Part shown: positions 1-8,335 of the stretch, piece by piece
Position numbering within the stretch: position 1 is the first letter of the stretch
Layout: each line of letters opens with the position of its first letter
Origin: Streptomyces sp. SCL15-4
Lineage (GTDB): Bacteria; Actinomycetota; Actinomycetes; Streptomycetales; Streptomycetaceae
Reading direction: 5' to 3'
NCBI RefSeq assembly: GCF_033366695.1
Contig: NZ_JAOBTQ010000001.1
Coordinates: 2,480,001-2,544,000 of the forward strand
DNA length: 64,000 nucleotides
Program-made: the position numbers and the translations under genes
The notes under the pieces: generated by a model
Told to the model about the DNA's origin: nothing
What the model saw: only the letters and a program-made list of their open reading frames with translations
The model's database searches: none

Positions 1-437
1 AGTGGGAGCGGTTGAAGGCAGAGGCGGCGCTGGGTCGGTCGACACACCTGCGCCTCGATCAACTGGTTCCCGGCGCAGGAGGCGCAGGCAGCCCGCGCGG
101 TGACCTCACCGTGCACCAGCACGACCTCGCCGCGATCGGTTCCGCGGCACACGAGCTGTTCCAGGACTTCGGCCGGTTCAGCGACCACGCCCGCCTCTCG
201 TCCATGGCGGCAGCCGGAGGGCTGAAGAGCCAGGGCTTCGACATCGGGGCCGCACTCGACCATGTCGCGGAGCGCTGGATCGGCCAGGCGCAGACCCTGC
301 TCGACGCCTGTGCCCACATCTCGAACCACCTGCGGTACACGAAGAACCAGCATGCCGCCGACGAGGCCCACATCGCCGGCACGCTCAGCAGCATCACCGA
401 GCTGGATCACGGCTTCGACGAGCGGAACGGCGGCTGA
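1..437 (+). CDS. Small ESX-associated helical protein, 5' end cut by window edge
   Basis: The frame is open to base 1 and reads W-E-R-L-K-A-E-A-A before the first possible internal start (TTG at 12). The complete paralogue at 8336-8857 begins M-G-W-D-E-W-E-Q-L-K-A-Q-A-A, so the true start lies about a dozen bases left of the window and the TTG is not the start. Both share the central GSAAH segment, an amphipathic helix with D-A-C-A-x-I-S-N-H, and a C-terminal D-x-G-F-D-E-R. Unlike the paralogue, this copy ends right after that motif and lacks the lysine/aspartate tail. It is the first gene of a three-gene cassette, 5 bp before the large WXG protein. A partner or chaperone role for that protein is inference; no named family is recognised. 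Confidence 0.8.
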   Translation, partial: WERLKAEAALGRSTHLRLDQLVPGAGGAGSPRGDLTVHQHDLAAIGSAAHELFQDFGRFSDHARLSSMAAAGGLKSQGFDIGAALDHVAERWIGQAQTLLDACAHISNHLRYTKNQHAADEAHIAGTLSSITELDHGFDERNGG

Positions 438-442
438 GGACG

Positions 443-2725
443 ATGGATCTCGACGCGTTACGCCACGGCCGGTTCGCCCAGCTCGGGGAGGCCATCACCG
501 ACTGGGAGGAGATGACCAGGAAGCTCGCGGTTCTCCGCGAGAATGCCCGGAACGGCCTCAAGGCCCGCGCGGACAAGGCACACTGGGCCGGCCTGAACGC
601 CCAGGTCGGTCGCGAGTTCGTCGACAAGACGGCGAAGGAGTTCGCGGACGCCCACACCCAGGCGGATTCCATCACCCGGATCCTCAAGGACACCCGCGAC
701 GAGTTACTCGGCTACCGCGACCAGCTGAATGAGACACTCGGGCGCGAACCGTACAAGTACTGCACGGTGATCGACACCGGCCACGGCACGTTCACGGTCA
801 CGGGGAACCCGCGGCCCGACTGGGCAACGGGCCCGAGCGGCGACTCCGGCCCGGTCGGCCAACAGGTCGTCAACGATCTCCGCAACGAGATCCAACGCAT
901 CCTGGGCAAAGCCACCGAGAGCGACAGCACGGCCGCCAAGGCACTCAGACTGCTCGTTGATCAGTCCGCGTACGGTTTCTCCGGCGCCCGCTACGAGAGC
1001 CGGGACGACGCTGCCAGGGCGGTCGCGGACGCCGACCGGATGGCGAGAATCCTCGCCAAGGATCCCCACGCGGTGACGAACACGGAACTCGCCGCGCTCA
1101 ACACCGCCTTGGCCAGCTACAAGAACGATCCGCTCTTCGCCGAGGAGTTCACCACACAGGTCGGCCCCAAAGAGATGCTCACCTTCTGGGCCGGCATCGC
1201 CGACCCCTACCAGAGCACCTACGATCCGGCCCGGGCCAAGCAGGCCAAGCGGCTGCAGAGGAACCTCGGGGTCACCATCGGCCGGGCCACTCTCTCCGAC
1301 AGCGACGGGATGCGGAGCTGGGAGAAGCAGATGATCGGCCTCGGCCCCGGCCAGCTCGGCACCGACGACGCGAACAACCCGACCGGCTACGCCGTCATGA
1401 GCAATCTCATGCGTTTCGGTGACTACGACGACCAGTTCCTCAACCAATACGGCGACAAGCTTCTCGCATACGACAAAAAAATGAACGGGCAGGGCATCAA
1501 CGCCTGGGTCAACAACGTCAACCAAGGTGACCTCAACTACTGGGGTCACGACAACGACCGCGGCCGCGACCCTGTCACCGGTTTCCTGGAAGCTCTCGGA
1601 CACAACCCGGACGCATCGACACAGTTCTTCGCCCAGCCCGGCGGTACGGGCGCCACCGTCGACAAGGACTCCGAGGTCAACGAGCACCTGAAGTACCTGA
1701 CCACGGAGCGCGTCTGGGTGTCCGACGCCTCGCTGGGGGGCAGTCACGACCATGTCGCCGGACGCAATGCGCTGGGGCGCGCCCTGGAGGCGGCCACCAC
1801 CGGGTACTCCGCCGACGCCTCGCCCAAGGAGATCGCGGCGGGTGATCGTCGTACGGCAGCCACGGCAGGCGTCATGGAGCAGGTTGCCCACCTCTACGGC
1901 GGCGAGAACGGGCCGAAGATGCTGCACGCTCAACCCGAACTCGCCGACAGCCTTGGCAAGATGGCCGGTGCGTACATCGACGACCTGGATTACGAGCTGT
2001 CCGGGATCGGTGATCACGGCAAGGACGCGGGCGACTTTCCCGCTCGCTACGACGGGCGGGCACGGTTCGGGAACCAGGGGGCGATCGACTTCCTGAGCGT
2101 CCTCGGGCAGGACGAGCGCTCGCACAAGGCCGTGACGACGGCACAGCACCTCTATACCTTGAGCATGCTGGATGCCCACCCGCCGACCAGCGGTTCCGGC
2201 ATGAACCATGCGAGGGACATCATGTCGGTGGGTGCCGAAGCCCGCGGAATCCTGGACAACTCCCGCGTGGAGCAGGCGGCGACAACCTACGGCGAGAACT
2301 CCGAGGAAGCCAACAAGGCACTCGGGCGATCGGCCGACTGGAAGAAACTGCTGGTGGGTTCGGTCGTCGCCGGTGGTGTCGCCTCCCTCCCACTGCCCGG
2401 CTCCACAGCCGCCGCGGTCGTCATCGCGCCCGTCGCCGCCGACACGATCACGAACGCGGCGAACACTCTGCTCGGACATGCGATCGACAAGGCGACGGAC
2501 GACGCGGAGTCCGACGCACTCGTACCCTCACAAATGACCAGCCGGCAGTTCTACGGCCGAGGTGTCGACGACATCGGATCGGTCTACGACTCGTACTTCA
2601 AGAATCATCCAAAGGCGAGGGAGGTGGCCGACGAACAACAGTGGATCCAGGAGACCAAAAGCAGTTATCTGGGCACCGGGTCCCATGAGAACGACTACCG
2701 AGGCCGGCCTCCGTACAAGGACTGA
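443..2725 (+). CDS. Large protein with N-terminal WXG domain, putative ESX substrate (cassette 1)
   Basis: This 760-aa protein starts 5 bp after the preceding gene. The first ~100 residues are helical with a W-A-G turn near residue 49, a WXG100-like hairpin. A long mostly helical middle follows, then a glycine/alanine-rich hydrophobic stretch near residues 635-685 that could insert in or cross a membrane, and a hydrophilic tail. The paralogue at 8924-11224 aligns along the length, but the tails after the hydrophobic stretch differ. The layout (secretion domain, body, variable end) suits a type VII secreted effector or surface protein; no catalytic motif is visible. It has two in-frame TTA leucine codons (458-460 and 704-706, codons 6 and 88) and a run of seven A at 1475-1481, both unusual here. 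Translation should therefore need the bldA tRNA. Confidence 0.85.
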   Translation: MDLDALRHGRFAQLGEAITDWEEMTRKLAVLRENARNGLKARADKAHWAGLNAQVGREFVDKTAKEFADAHTQADSITRILKDTRDELLGYRDQLNETLGREPYKYCTVIDTGHGTFTVTGNPRPDWATGPSGDSGPVGQQVVNDLRNEIQRILGKATESDSTAAKALRLLVDQSAYGFSGARYESRDDAARAVADADRMARILAKDPHAVTNTELAALNTALASYKNDPLFAEEFTTQVGPKEMLTFWAGIADPYQSTYDPARAKQAKRLQRNLGVTIGRATLSDSDGMRSWEKQMIGLGPGQLGTDDANNPTGYAVMSNLMRFGDYDDQFLNQYGDKLLAYDKKMNGQGINAWVNNVNQGDLNYWGHDNDRGRDPVTGFLEALGHNPDASTQFFAQPGGTGATVDKDSEVNEHLKYLTTERVWVSDASLGGSHDHVAGRNALGRALEAATTGYSADASPKEIAAGDRRTAATAGVMEQVAHLYGGENGPKMLHAQPELADSLGKMAGAYIDDLDYELSGIGDHGKDAGDFPARYDGRARFGNQGAIDFLSVLGQDERSHKAVTTAQHLYTLSMLDAHPPTSGSGMNHARDIMSVGAEARGILDNSRVEQAATTYGENSEEANKALGRSADWKKLLVGSVVAGGVASLPLPGSTAAAVVIAPVAADTITNAANTLLGHAIDKATDDAESDALVPSQMTSRQFYGRGVDDIGSVYDSYFKNHPKAREVADEQQWIQETKSSYLGTGSHENDYRGRPPYKD

Positions 2726-3424
2726 GTGGGGATGAGAGTGCGGCGGTACACAGGATGTCGTGCGTGCGGGACGGCGCTTTCGCTCATTGCCGCGGTGCTG
2801 TTCACGGGGGCGTGCGGCGGCGACTCCGAGAAGGAGGCGCCGGAAGAGCCGGGTACAGCGGTGACCGCGAGCAGGCTATGCGACGGAGCGTTAGACGCTC
2901 CGGCGGCGGAAGCGTTGCGACGCCTGGCCGGAACGGACAGGTTCGACGAAGCCACTGGAGCGGGCAAGGCGGGTGAACCCGCCACGTTCTCCCTGAAGAA
3001 GGCGGTCGAGCACCTTCACGACGCATACCGCGAGCGAAGCGCGTGCTGGGTGTACAAGACAGGTGACGACAGCGGAGAACCTCTTCTCGAGATCCGGTTC
3101 TCGGCATCCCCTGGCTACCCTTCGGGCACCCGGAAGGAATCCGGTACCGGCAAGGTCACGTACCCGATGGGCCGCTTTGCGCAGGTGGGTCCGAACGGAG
3201 CTGATCTCTTCTTCCAGTGCTCCACCAAGGCGCCGGCCGAGGACGCCTACATCGGCGACACGAAATACGTGAAAGCGGAGCTGTTCTCACCACGTGGACA
3301 TATGCGGGGCGACAGTATCGACCTCGACCGCATGGTGATTCTCAATTCCATCTCCCGGAGAGTTGCCCAAACGGCAGGGTGCGCTTCGGAAGCCGATCTG
3401 CCGGGAGCGGTTCCCTCACGCTGA
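2726..3424 (+). CDS. Putative secreted lipoprotein (cassette 1)
   Basis: GTG at 2726 directly follows the previous stop codon, with AAGGA four bases upstream; ATG at 2732 is the alternative start. The product (~232 aa) opens with basic residues and a hydrophobic core ending L-F-T-G-A-C-G-G, a plausible though imperfect lipobox, so the mature protein should be lipid-anchored on the outer face of the membrane. The mature part has several cysteines (L-C-D-G near the start, F-F-Q-C-S, and A-G-C-A-S near the end). No family is recognised. The equivalent cassette 2 gene (11224-11784) is also a lipoprotein placed after the large WXG protein, so the two probably have the same job (docking, immunity or anchoring; inference). 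One in-frame TTA codon lies at 2891-2893. Confidence 0.8.
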   Translation: MGMRVRRYTGCRACGTALSLIAAVLFTGACGGDSEKEAPEEPGTAVTASRLCDGALDAPAAEALRRLAGTDRFDEATGAGKAGEPATFSLKKAVEHLHDAYRERSACWVYKTGDDSGEPLLEIRFSASPGYPSGTRKESGTGKVTYPMGRFAQVGPNGADLFFQCSTKAPAEDAYIGDTKYVKAELFSPRGHMRGDSIDLDRMVILNSISRRVAQTAGCASEADLPGAVPSR

Positions 3425-3497
3425 AAAGAGGCGTCCGGCGGAGAGTCGGCGTGGTGTGCCGCCCGTACGTCGCGCTGGCCCCGTTCGGCATGGCAGA

Positions 3498-3526
3498 GGG
3501 TGGGCACCTCCCGTGCGTGCCCACCC
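3498..3526. terminator. Hairpin between convergent genes
   Basis: A perfect 10-bp stem (GGGTGGGCAC / GTGCCCACCC) with a 9-base loop lies between the plus-strand lipoprotein and the minus-strand EsxA-like gene. It has no T-run, which is usual for Streptomyces terminators, and could serve both directions. Confidence 0.6.
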
Positions 3527-3550
3527 CGCTGCCTGCTGTGCCGGTCCTGC

Positions 3551-3853
3551 TTACATGAAGTAGCTGGCGGCCTTCCGGTCGCCGCCCTGGTAGTCACCGC
3601 CGGCCGCGTGGACGACCTTGCCGATCTGGACCAGGGCCTCGTGGATGCCCTGCGCCTCGCGGTCCCAGGCGGCCTGCTGCTCGGTGTACGCGTTGTGGGC
3701 CTCGCCCTCCCACATGCTGGCGACGCCGGCGACCTTCTGCTTGATGGCCTCGAGGCCCTCTTCGAGCCGCCGCGCGTGGTTGGCCAGCTGGGTGGCGGTC
3801 TCGTCGAGACTGCCGTAGGAAACTTCGAGCTCGCCGCTGTTGTTGACGCCCAT
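3551..3853 (-). CDS. WXG100 family protein, EsxA/ESAT-6-like
   Basis: This is a 100-aa protein of exact WXG100 size. W-E-G at residues 48-50 forms the turn between two amphipathic helices. Near the C-terminus, Y-Q-G-G-D (residues 88-92) matches the Y-x-x-x-D/E secretion signal known for ESX substrates. It is the second gene of a pair with the EsxB-like gene 38 bp upstream, and the products are expected to form a heterodimer exported by the ESX machinery. The start ATG at 3853 is preceded by a weak purine-rich site (on the coding strand GCAATC abuts the ATG, with AACGGA before it). The downstream hairpin at 3498-3526 ends the unit. Family assignment rests on motif and size; the paralogue-level name is inferred. 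Confidence 0.93.
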   Translation of the reverse strand: MGVNNSGELEVSYGSLDETATQLANHARRLEEGLEAIKQKVAGVASMWEGEAHNAYTEQQAAWDREAQGIHEALVQIGKVVHAAGGDYQGGDRKAASYFM

Positions 3854-3891
3854 GATTGCTCCGTTGCTGAGAAGTGGTGACCTGGCGGGGA

Positions 3892-4233
3892 TCAGTAGCT
3901 GGACAGGGCCGAAGTCGAGCCGCCGAGGCTGACGTCGATGCTCTGGACCTGCGAACGGACCTCGTCTTCCGTGCCGTCCTTGATCTTCCGCGTGGTGCTC
4001 ATGGCCTCGATGAACTTGGCGAGGATGTTGCCGATGCGGACCATGCGCTCGTTGATCTCCGTCTGCTTGGAGTTGAACGCGCCGGCGCCGATGCCCTTCC
4101 AGTTGCCCTCGAGGCTGTCGATGAGGGCCTGCAGTTCCTTCAGCTGGCCCTTGATGCCCTCGAAACGGTGCAGAAGCTCCTTTTCGAGGACGATGATGTC
4201 CTTGTCACTTACCTTCTGGCGCTGCGTCGCCAT
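3892..4233 (-). CDS. WXG100 family protein, EsxB/CFP-10-like
   Basis: This is a 113-aa helical protein with W-K-G at residues 45-47 between two helices, the WXG100 hallmark. Two in-frame ATGs lie close together (4239 and 4233); AAAGG about six bases before the second favours 4233. A longer reading frame to 4305 has no ribosome site. The tail holds D-G-T-E-D-E-V (residues 86-92), also found in the ESX protein at 7472-7915, where a tyrosine before it makes a Y-x-x-x-E signal; here that tyrosine is absent. Export may therefore depend on the EsxA-like partner carrying Y-Q-G-G-D, although in mycobacteria the signal sits on the CFP-10 side. First gene of the pair. Confidence 0.92.
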   Translation of the reverse strand: MATQRQKVSDKDIIVLEKELLHRFEGIKGQLKELQALIDSLEGNWKGIGAGAFNSKQTEINERMVRIGNILAKFIEAMSTTRKIKDGTEDEVRSQVQSIDVSLGGSTSALSSY

Positions 4234-4352
4234 TTCCATGCCTTTCTGTGTGAACTGACCTTGCCGGGCGCTGAGGCATGTGTCGGGCGTCAGCACTGAT
4301 GGCAAGCGGGTCTCTGCTCACTCGGCGAATGAGCAGGTGTACGGGAGACCGC

Positions 4353-5618
4353 TCAGGCGTTGCGGCGTGCGCGCAGCACGGCGAAACCGGCGCCGCCGAT
4401 GACCAGTACGGCGGCTACGGCGCCGATGATCACCCAGGTCTGGGTGTCACCGCCGGAGTCGGATTCCTTCGCGGCGGCGGAGGTGGGACCGTTGGCGGAA
4501 CCGGCCTCCTTGGTGGGCTTCCCGGACGGGGCCTTCGCCGAGGGGCTGGGGGTCGCCGACAACGAGCCGTTCTGGGCGGCAAGCGGATCGACATCGGGCG
4601 GACCGGGGTCGATGTCCTTGTTGATGAGCACGCGACGAGGGCGCACGCCGCCGTAGCCGAGGTACCTGCTGGGCGTGTCCTTCGGCCAGGAACGGGCGGC
4701 CGTGTCGACGAGCGACCGCAGGACCTGGTTGGCCGTCCAGTCCGGGTGAGCGGACCAGATCAGGGCGGCGGACGCGGAGGCGATGGCGGAGGCGGGACTG
4801 GTGCCATCGGTGTCGCAGTACTCGGTGAACGTGCCGTCACACCAGGAGGGCACGTGGAGGCCCGGGGCCGAGAGGTCCACGTAGTTCCCGAACGTGGAGA
4901 ACTTGGCCACGGTTCCGGTCTTGTCGAGGGCGGATACGCCTACGACGCCAGGGTACTTGGCCGGGTAGGAGGGCATGTTTCCCATGTCACCGTCGTTTCC
5001 GACGGAGGCGAAAAGCAGCTTTCCCTTGGAAACCGCGTACCTCACAGCGGCGTCCGTGCCGTCGGCGGTGTCTCCGGCACCGAAGGACATGTTGATGATT
5101 TTCACATCACTGTCGGCGACTGCTCGAATCACCTTGGGCAAGGCGGGCGTCCTGCCGATTTCCTCACCCTGCAATTTCCCCAGGTCAACGCGGAAAGGCA
5201 CAATCTTGGCGTCTGGAGCAAGGCCCTTGATACCACCACCGGCTCCCGTGCCCGCAATGATCTCGGCCATGGAAGTGCCGTGCCCTTCCTTGTCATGGGT
5301 GACGTGATAGGCCATGGACTTTGGCACTTCATCCAGCAGCACCTGCCCCCGGAGGGTGGGAGTCGCCGCATTGACCCCCGTGTCGACCACGGCGACCTTC
5401 ACCCCCTTGCCCGTGCTGATCTTCCAGATGTCGTCAGCGCCCATGAAGTCCAGGTACCACTCTTTTGACTGAACGTCGACGGCGGCTGCCTCCGGAGCGA
5501 GCGTCGCCGACGTGACGACGAGCGCGCCAAGAGCCGAACACACGGCGGACAGACGCCGTGCGTTGCGCCTTGTCAGGAGGGCCCTCCTCGGGCCGCTTCG
5601 GCCGGTCCCTGGCTTCAT
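4353..5618 (-). CDS. mycP: Type VII secretion-associated subtilisin-like protease (mycosin) 1
   Basis: A 421-aa S8 family serine protease. It has an N-terminal signal region (hydrophobic stretch about residues 23-46), catalytic Asp79 in V-V-D-T-G, His113 in G-H-G-T-S, oxyanion Asn208 in G-N-D, and Ser274 in D-G-T-S-P-A-S. A proline/serine-rich linker follows, then one membrane span (about 394-414) and a short basic tail. This is the standard mycosin layout, an outward-facing membrane-anchored protease needed for ESX function in mycobacteria. Two cysteines around 260-268 may form a disulphide. It follows the PPE-like gene by 24 bp and precedes the Esx pair by ~120 bp, so all probably belong to one minus-strand operon. 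A second mycosin lies at 12510-13763. Confidence 0.92.
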   Translation of the reverse strand: MKPGTGRSGPRRALLTRRNARRLSAVCSALGALVVTSATLAPEAAAVDVQSKEWYLDFMGADDIWKISTGKGVKVAVVDTGVNAATPTLRGQVLLDEVPKSMAYHVTHDKEGHGTSMAEIIAGTGAGGGIKGLAPDAKIVPFRVDLGKLQGEEIGRTPALPKVIRAVADSDVKIINMSFGAGDTADGTDAAVRYAVSKGKLLFASVGNDGDMGNMPSYPAKYPGVVGVSALDKTGTVAKFSTFGNYVDLSAPGLHVPSWCDGTFTEYCDTDGTSPASAIASASAALIWSAHPDWTANQVLRSLVDTAARSWPKDTPSRYLGYGGVRPRRVLINKDIDPGPPDVDPLAAQNGSLSATPSPSAKAPSGKPTKEAGSANGPTSAAAKESDSGGDTQTWVIIGAVAAVLVIGGAGFAVLRARRNA

Positions 5619-5642
5619 GCCTGTGTCTGTCCTCGCTCGTTC

Positions 5643-7475
5643 TCAGTCGCTCGTGTTGGGCGCGTCGCGCCGCTGCTGCGACGGGCGGCGCTGTTCCTTC
5701 CCGGCAGTCCCGCCGGTACGACCGGTCCCGCCGTCCGCGCCCTGGCGACCGCCCACGGCCCCGCGGCCGAGCCCCGAAGCGCCGGATTCGGCACCCTTGG
5801 CAGAACCACGGGACGCTCCGATGGCACCCTCGGGATTGCTCGCCGAGCGCAGCACCGCCTGGCCCGCGCCGGGTTCGGCTTTCGCCGTGGGGGCGCCGAC
5901 GACGCCTCGCTGGCCGATGGCGCCCTTCTGCTGCGTGGAGGAGACCGGCTCCTCGGCGCCGACGACCATACCGCGCGGGACCCGGGGATTGGCCGTGGAA
6001 CCGGACGTACGGCCCGTGACGGGCTTGCCGCCCACGACGCCGTTGCGCGCCGGACCCGCGGGCCCGGTCGCTCCGGAACGTCCGCCAGGGGTCCCTGTCG
6101 TCCTCGGCGTTCCTCCGGTGACGGGACGGCCCATCGGGGAGCGCCCGGCCTGAACGGGTCCCCGCGCGCCCGGCTGACCCGCCGGGGTCGCGCGTCCCAT
6201 GGCCCGAGCGGCCTGCCCCATCGGGCCCTGCGGCGTCCGGCCGCCCGGGACGGAACGCCCGGCCTGACCCGCCGGCCCCTGGGGCACCCGGCCGGTGGAG
6301 ACGGTACGCCCCGGCTGGCCCGCCGGCCCCTGCGGCACTCGGCCGGTTCCGGTGCCCGCAGGGCCGGTACGCCCCTGCGCGGTCACCGGGGGCCGGCCGC
6401 CCGGTCCGTAGCCGGGGGTACGGCCGGTCGGCGTGACGGGAGGCGCCATCGGCCCGGTGGGCAGTGGCGGCACCGGTCCGCCGCCGCTGGTCGTCGGCAG
6501 AGTGGGCGTCGGAGAAGCGGGCGACGGAGTGGCGGGTGCCTGCGGGGGCAGGGTGGCCGTGGTGTCGATCTCCGTGCCGACGTCGTGGCCGGAGGGCGCA
6601 CCGGGCTCGTGGACCTCCTTGAGCGGCGGAACGTTCACGTGCCCGTGGGCCGTTGTCCCGTGCGACGTGGCCGTACCGGCGTGGCTCTCCGCGACATCGC
6701 CTCGGACCGCAGCGGTCGGTGTCGACGCGGACGACGTCGACGGCGCCCCCGAACCATACTGTCGCTTCCGTCCGTCTTGCGCGTGTCCGGGTACTCCGAT
6801 GTTCGGAATGGGTTCGATCGGCTCCGGTTCCTTCGCATTGCTCAGGTCCGTCGCCGCGACCTTGTAGTACGAGGCCAGCCGGTTCATCTGGTTGATGGCC
6901 TCTTGCCGGTTCTTCTCGACCTTCAGCGCGGCCGCGTAGTCCGGGTTGCTGTCGACCTGCTTGGCCTTGGGCAGCTCGGTGGGCAGCTTCTGCTCGGCCG
7001 CCGGGCGGGTGTCCCTGGGCGGCATGGCGCTGCGGGCGGAGGCGAGCCCCGTGGCCGCTACGGAGATGTGCGTGCCGGCCGCGTCGGCGTAACCCGCGAG
7101 GCTGTTGGTGTAGTGGATGAGCTTCTGTGTGTACGCGTGGAAGGCCGCGGCGCCCTCGCCCTCCCAGTCGACCCTGAGGTGCTGCTCCAGGTCCGACGCG
7201 GCCTTGCGGATGGCCTTGCCGGCGTCGAACAGGGACTTGCCGGTCAGTTCGAGGTGTTCGGGATTGGCGTGCTCGACCAGGTCGATCATGTCGTTGAGCT
7301 TGTGGCTCTCGAAGTTCGTCGATCCGACCAGGTTGACCCGGACACCGCCGAAGAGCGGCATGTGCGCCAGTACGTTCTGCGCGGTCGTGATGGGCGCGAC
7401 CTGCCGGCCGACCTCCTTGTCGACCTGCTGCGCAGCGGACTTGTACTCGGGTTTCTGCTTCCAGTCGTCGCTCAC
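5643..7475 (-). CDS. PPE/WXG-like protein with long proline-glycine-arginine repeat tail
   Basis: The 610-aa product has a helical N-terminal domain of ~230 residues with W-E-G at 104-106, flanked by helices as in WXG100/PPE proteins. From about residue 270 it turns into a low-complexity tail rich in Pro, Gly, Thr and Arg with repeats of the type G-R-V-P-Q-G-P-A-G-Q and G-R-x-P-x-G-P. No signal peptide or membrane span is seen, so any export should use the ESX route. The start ATG overlaps the end of the upstream gene by 4 bp (ATGA, 7472-7475), implying translational coupling. The tail could act in the cell wall as an extended linker. It may correspond to the PPE partner of the small protein upstream, by analogy with PE-PPE pairs (inference). 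Confidence 0.85.
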   Translation of the reverse strand: MSDDWKQKPEYKSAAQQVDKEVGRQVAPITTAQNVLAHMPLFGGVRVNLVGSTNFESHKLNDMIDLVEHANPEHLELTGKSLFDAGKAIRKAASDLEQHLRVDWEGEGAAAFHAYTQKLIHYTNSLAGYADAAGTHISVAATGLASARSAMPPRDTRPAAEQKLPTELPKAKQVDSNPDYAAALKVEKNRQEAINQMNRLASYYKVAATDLSNAKEPEPIEPIPNIGVPGHAQDGRKRQYGSGAPSTSSASTPTAAVRGDVAESHAGTATSHGTTAHGHVNVPPLKEVHEPGAPSGHDVGTEIDTTATLPPQAPATPSPASPTPTLPTTSGGGPVPPLPTGPMAPPVTPTGRTPGYGPGGRPPVTAQGRTGPAGTGTGRVPQGPAGQPGRTVSTGRVPQGPAGQAGRSVPGGRTPQGPMGQAARAMGRATPAGQPGARGPVQAGRSPMGRPVTGGTPRTTGTPGGRSGATGPAGPARNGVVGGKPVTGRTSGSTANPRVPRGMVVGAEEPVSSTQQKGAIGQRGVVGAPTAKAEPGAGQAVLRSASNPEGAIGASRGSAKGAESGASGLGRGAVGGRQGADGGTGRTGGTAGKEQRRPSQQRRDAPNTSD

Positions 7476-7915
7476 GTGAGGTCCGTCTTCCCCGTCGACT
7501 TGCCTTCCGCCCCCTGCTTGCCGGCGGCAGTGCCCTTCTTCGCTTCCTCCTGGTACTGCGCGTCGAGCTGCGTGCGAATCCGCCAGAACCGGCGATGGAC
7601 CTCGTCCTCGGTCCCGTCGTAGGTGGCATCCGCCGCGTGCGAGGCGAGCTTCAGTGCCTCGATGTGCATTCCCAGAGTCTTCGAGAGGTGAGTGAGGCGC
7701 GAGTGGACCGTCTCGTACGCCGTGTGGAGGTCTCCCGCCTCATCGAACGGGGCGTTCGTGCCTCCGAACGACGACCGGCTGAGTGTCTGCTGCGCTATCT
7801 GGGACGGGCCTCCGTGCCCGCCCTCGTACTCCGTCAGCGCGCCGTCGAGCTTGTCCTTGAACTCCTGCAGCGCGTCAATGCCACGCCTCATGCCCGAGCC
7901 GCCACCGTCGCCCAC
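7472..7915 (-). CDS. Small ESX-type helical protein with YxxxE signal
   Basis: I place the start at GTG 7915, preceded at good distance by GGGGAAGGGG, giving 147 aa. The longer frame to 8008 would begin upstream of the predicted promoter -10 (7998-8003), so it is unlikely. The protein is helical and ends with Y-D-G-T-E-D-E-V (residues 99-106), which fits the ESX signal Y-x-x-x-D/E and shares D-G-T-E-D-E-V with the EsxB-like protein, followed by a lysine/glycine-rich tail. It is the first gene of the minus-strand unit and overlaps the PPE-like gene by 4 bp, so a PE-like partner or EsxB-like subunit role is plausible. There is no clear W-x-G turn. Confidence 0.82.
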   Translation of the reverse strand: MGDGGGSGMRRGIDALQEFKDKLDGALTEYEGGHGGPSQIAQQTLSRSSFGGTNAPFDEAGDLHTAYETVHSRLTHLSKTLGMHIEALKLASHAADATYDGTEDEVHRRFWRIRTQLDAQYQEEAKKGTAAGKQGAEGKSTGKTDLT

Positions 7916-7997
7916 CGCGACCCCTTCCCCGTTTCCCCGTTGGTAGTGCAGGACGGATCGGGCGGCAGCCGGCCGCGGCACCGATCCATCGCGGACC

Positions 7998-8026
7998 ACT
8001 GTAGTCACTGCCTAAATGGCGGCCAA
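7998..8026 (-). promoter_or_regulatory. Predicted promoter of the esx/mycP minus-strand operon
   Basis: On the minus strand TTGGCC (8026-8021) is followed after 17 bases by TACAGT (8003-7998), close to the streptomycete housekeeping pattern TTGRCN-N17-TANNNT. The predicted transcript would begin near 7991, leaving ~75 bases before the GTG at 7915. Confidence 0.5.
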
Positions 8027-8050
8027 CTGAACTCTGCGACAGTTCAGTTG
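8024..8050. promoter_or_regulatory. Perfect 9-bp inverted repeat, candidate operator of the ESX locus
   Basis: CAACTGAAC (8024-8032) and GTTCAGTTG (8042-8050) form a perfect dyad with a 9-base spacer, three bases of it overlapping the predicted -35 box of the minus-strand promoter. Dyads of this span suit a dimeric regulator. No regulator gene lies beside it. Confidence 0.5.
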
Positions 8051-8335
8051 CGATGGTGTCCCGAAGTGACCGGCTCATGACGCACCGGATAGCGACAAGA
8101 CGGTCAATAACGACAGAAGAGTTTCGGTATCTACGCAGAAGCTTCACACGCGCGAGGTCGTCGAGTTGCCCCGGACCGGCGCTTGGCAACCCCGAAACCG
8201 GCCCCCCGAGCAGTGCTCTCCGCCGAATTTTCACGCCCGACAGGTCGCACATGGCGGACATGGCGCAAATTTTCCGTGGCGTTGGTTGCTAGGTTGACCC
8301 GGCACCGGAGTAACCACGGGGGAAGGGGCCCTTCC
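8051..8335 (+). promoter_or_regulatory. Upstream region of ESX cassette 2
   Basis: This non-coding stretch is less GC-rich than its surroundings. It has a possible -10 box TAGGTT (8290-8295) without a convincing -35, and a strong ribosome site GGGGGAAGGGG (8318-8328) seven bases before the ATG at 8336. A longer in-frame extension upstream of the ATG is not supported. Confidence 0.35.

Noticed and set aside
704..2479. Long minus-strand open frame opposite the cassette 1 WXG protein
   Set aside because: High-GC shadow frame; codon third-position GC pattern and paralogy support the plus-strand gene. The same holds for 8903-11110.
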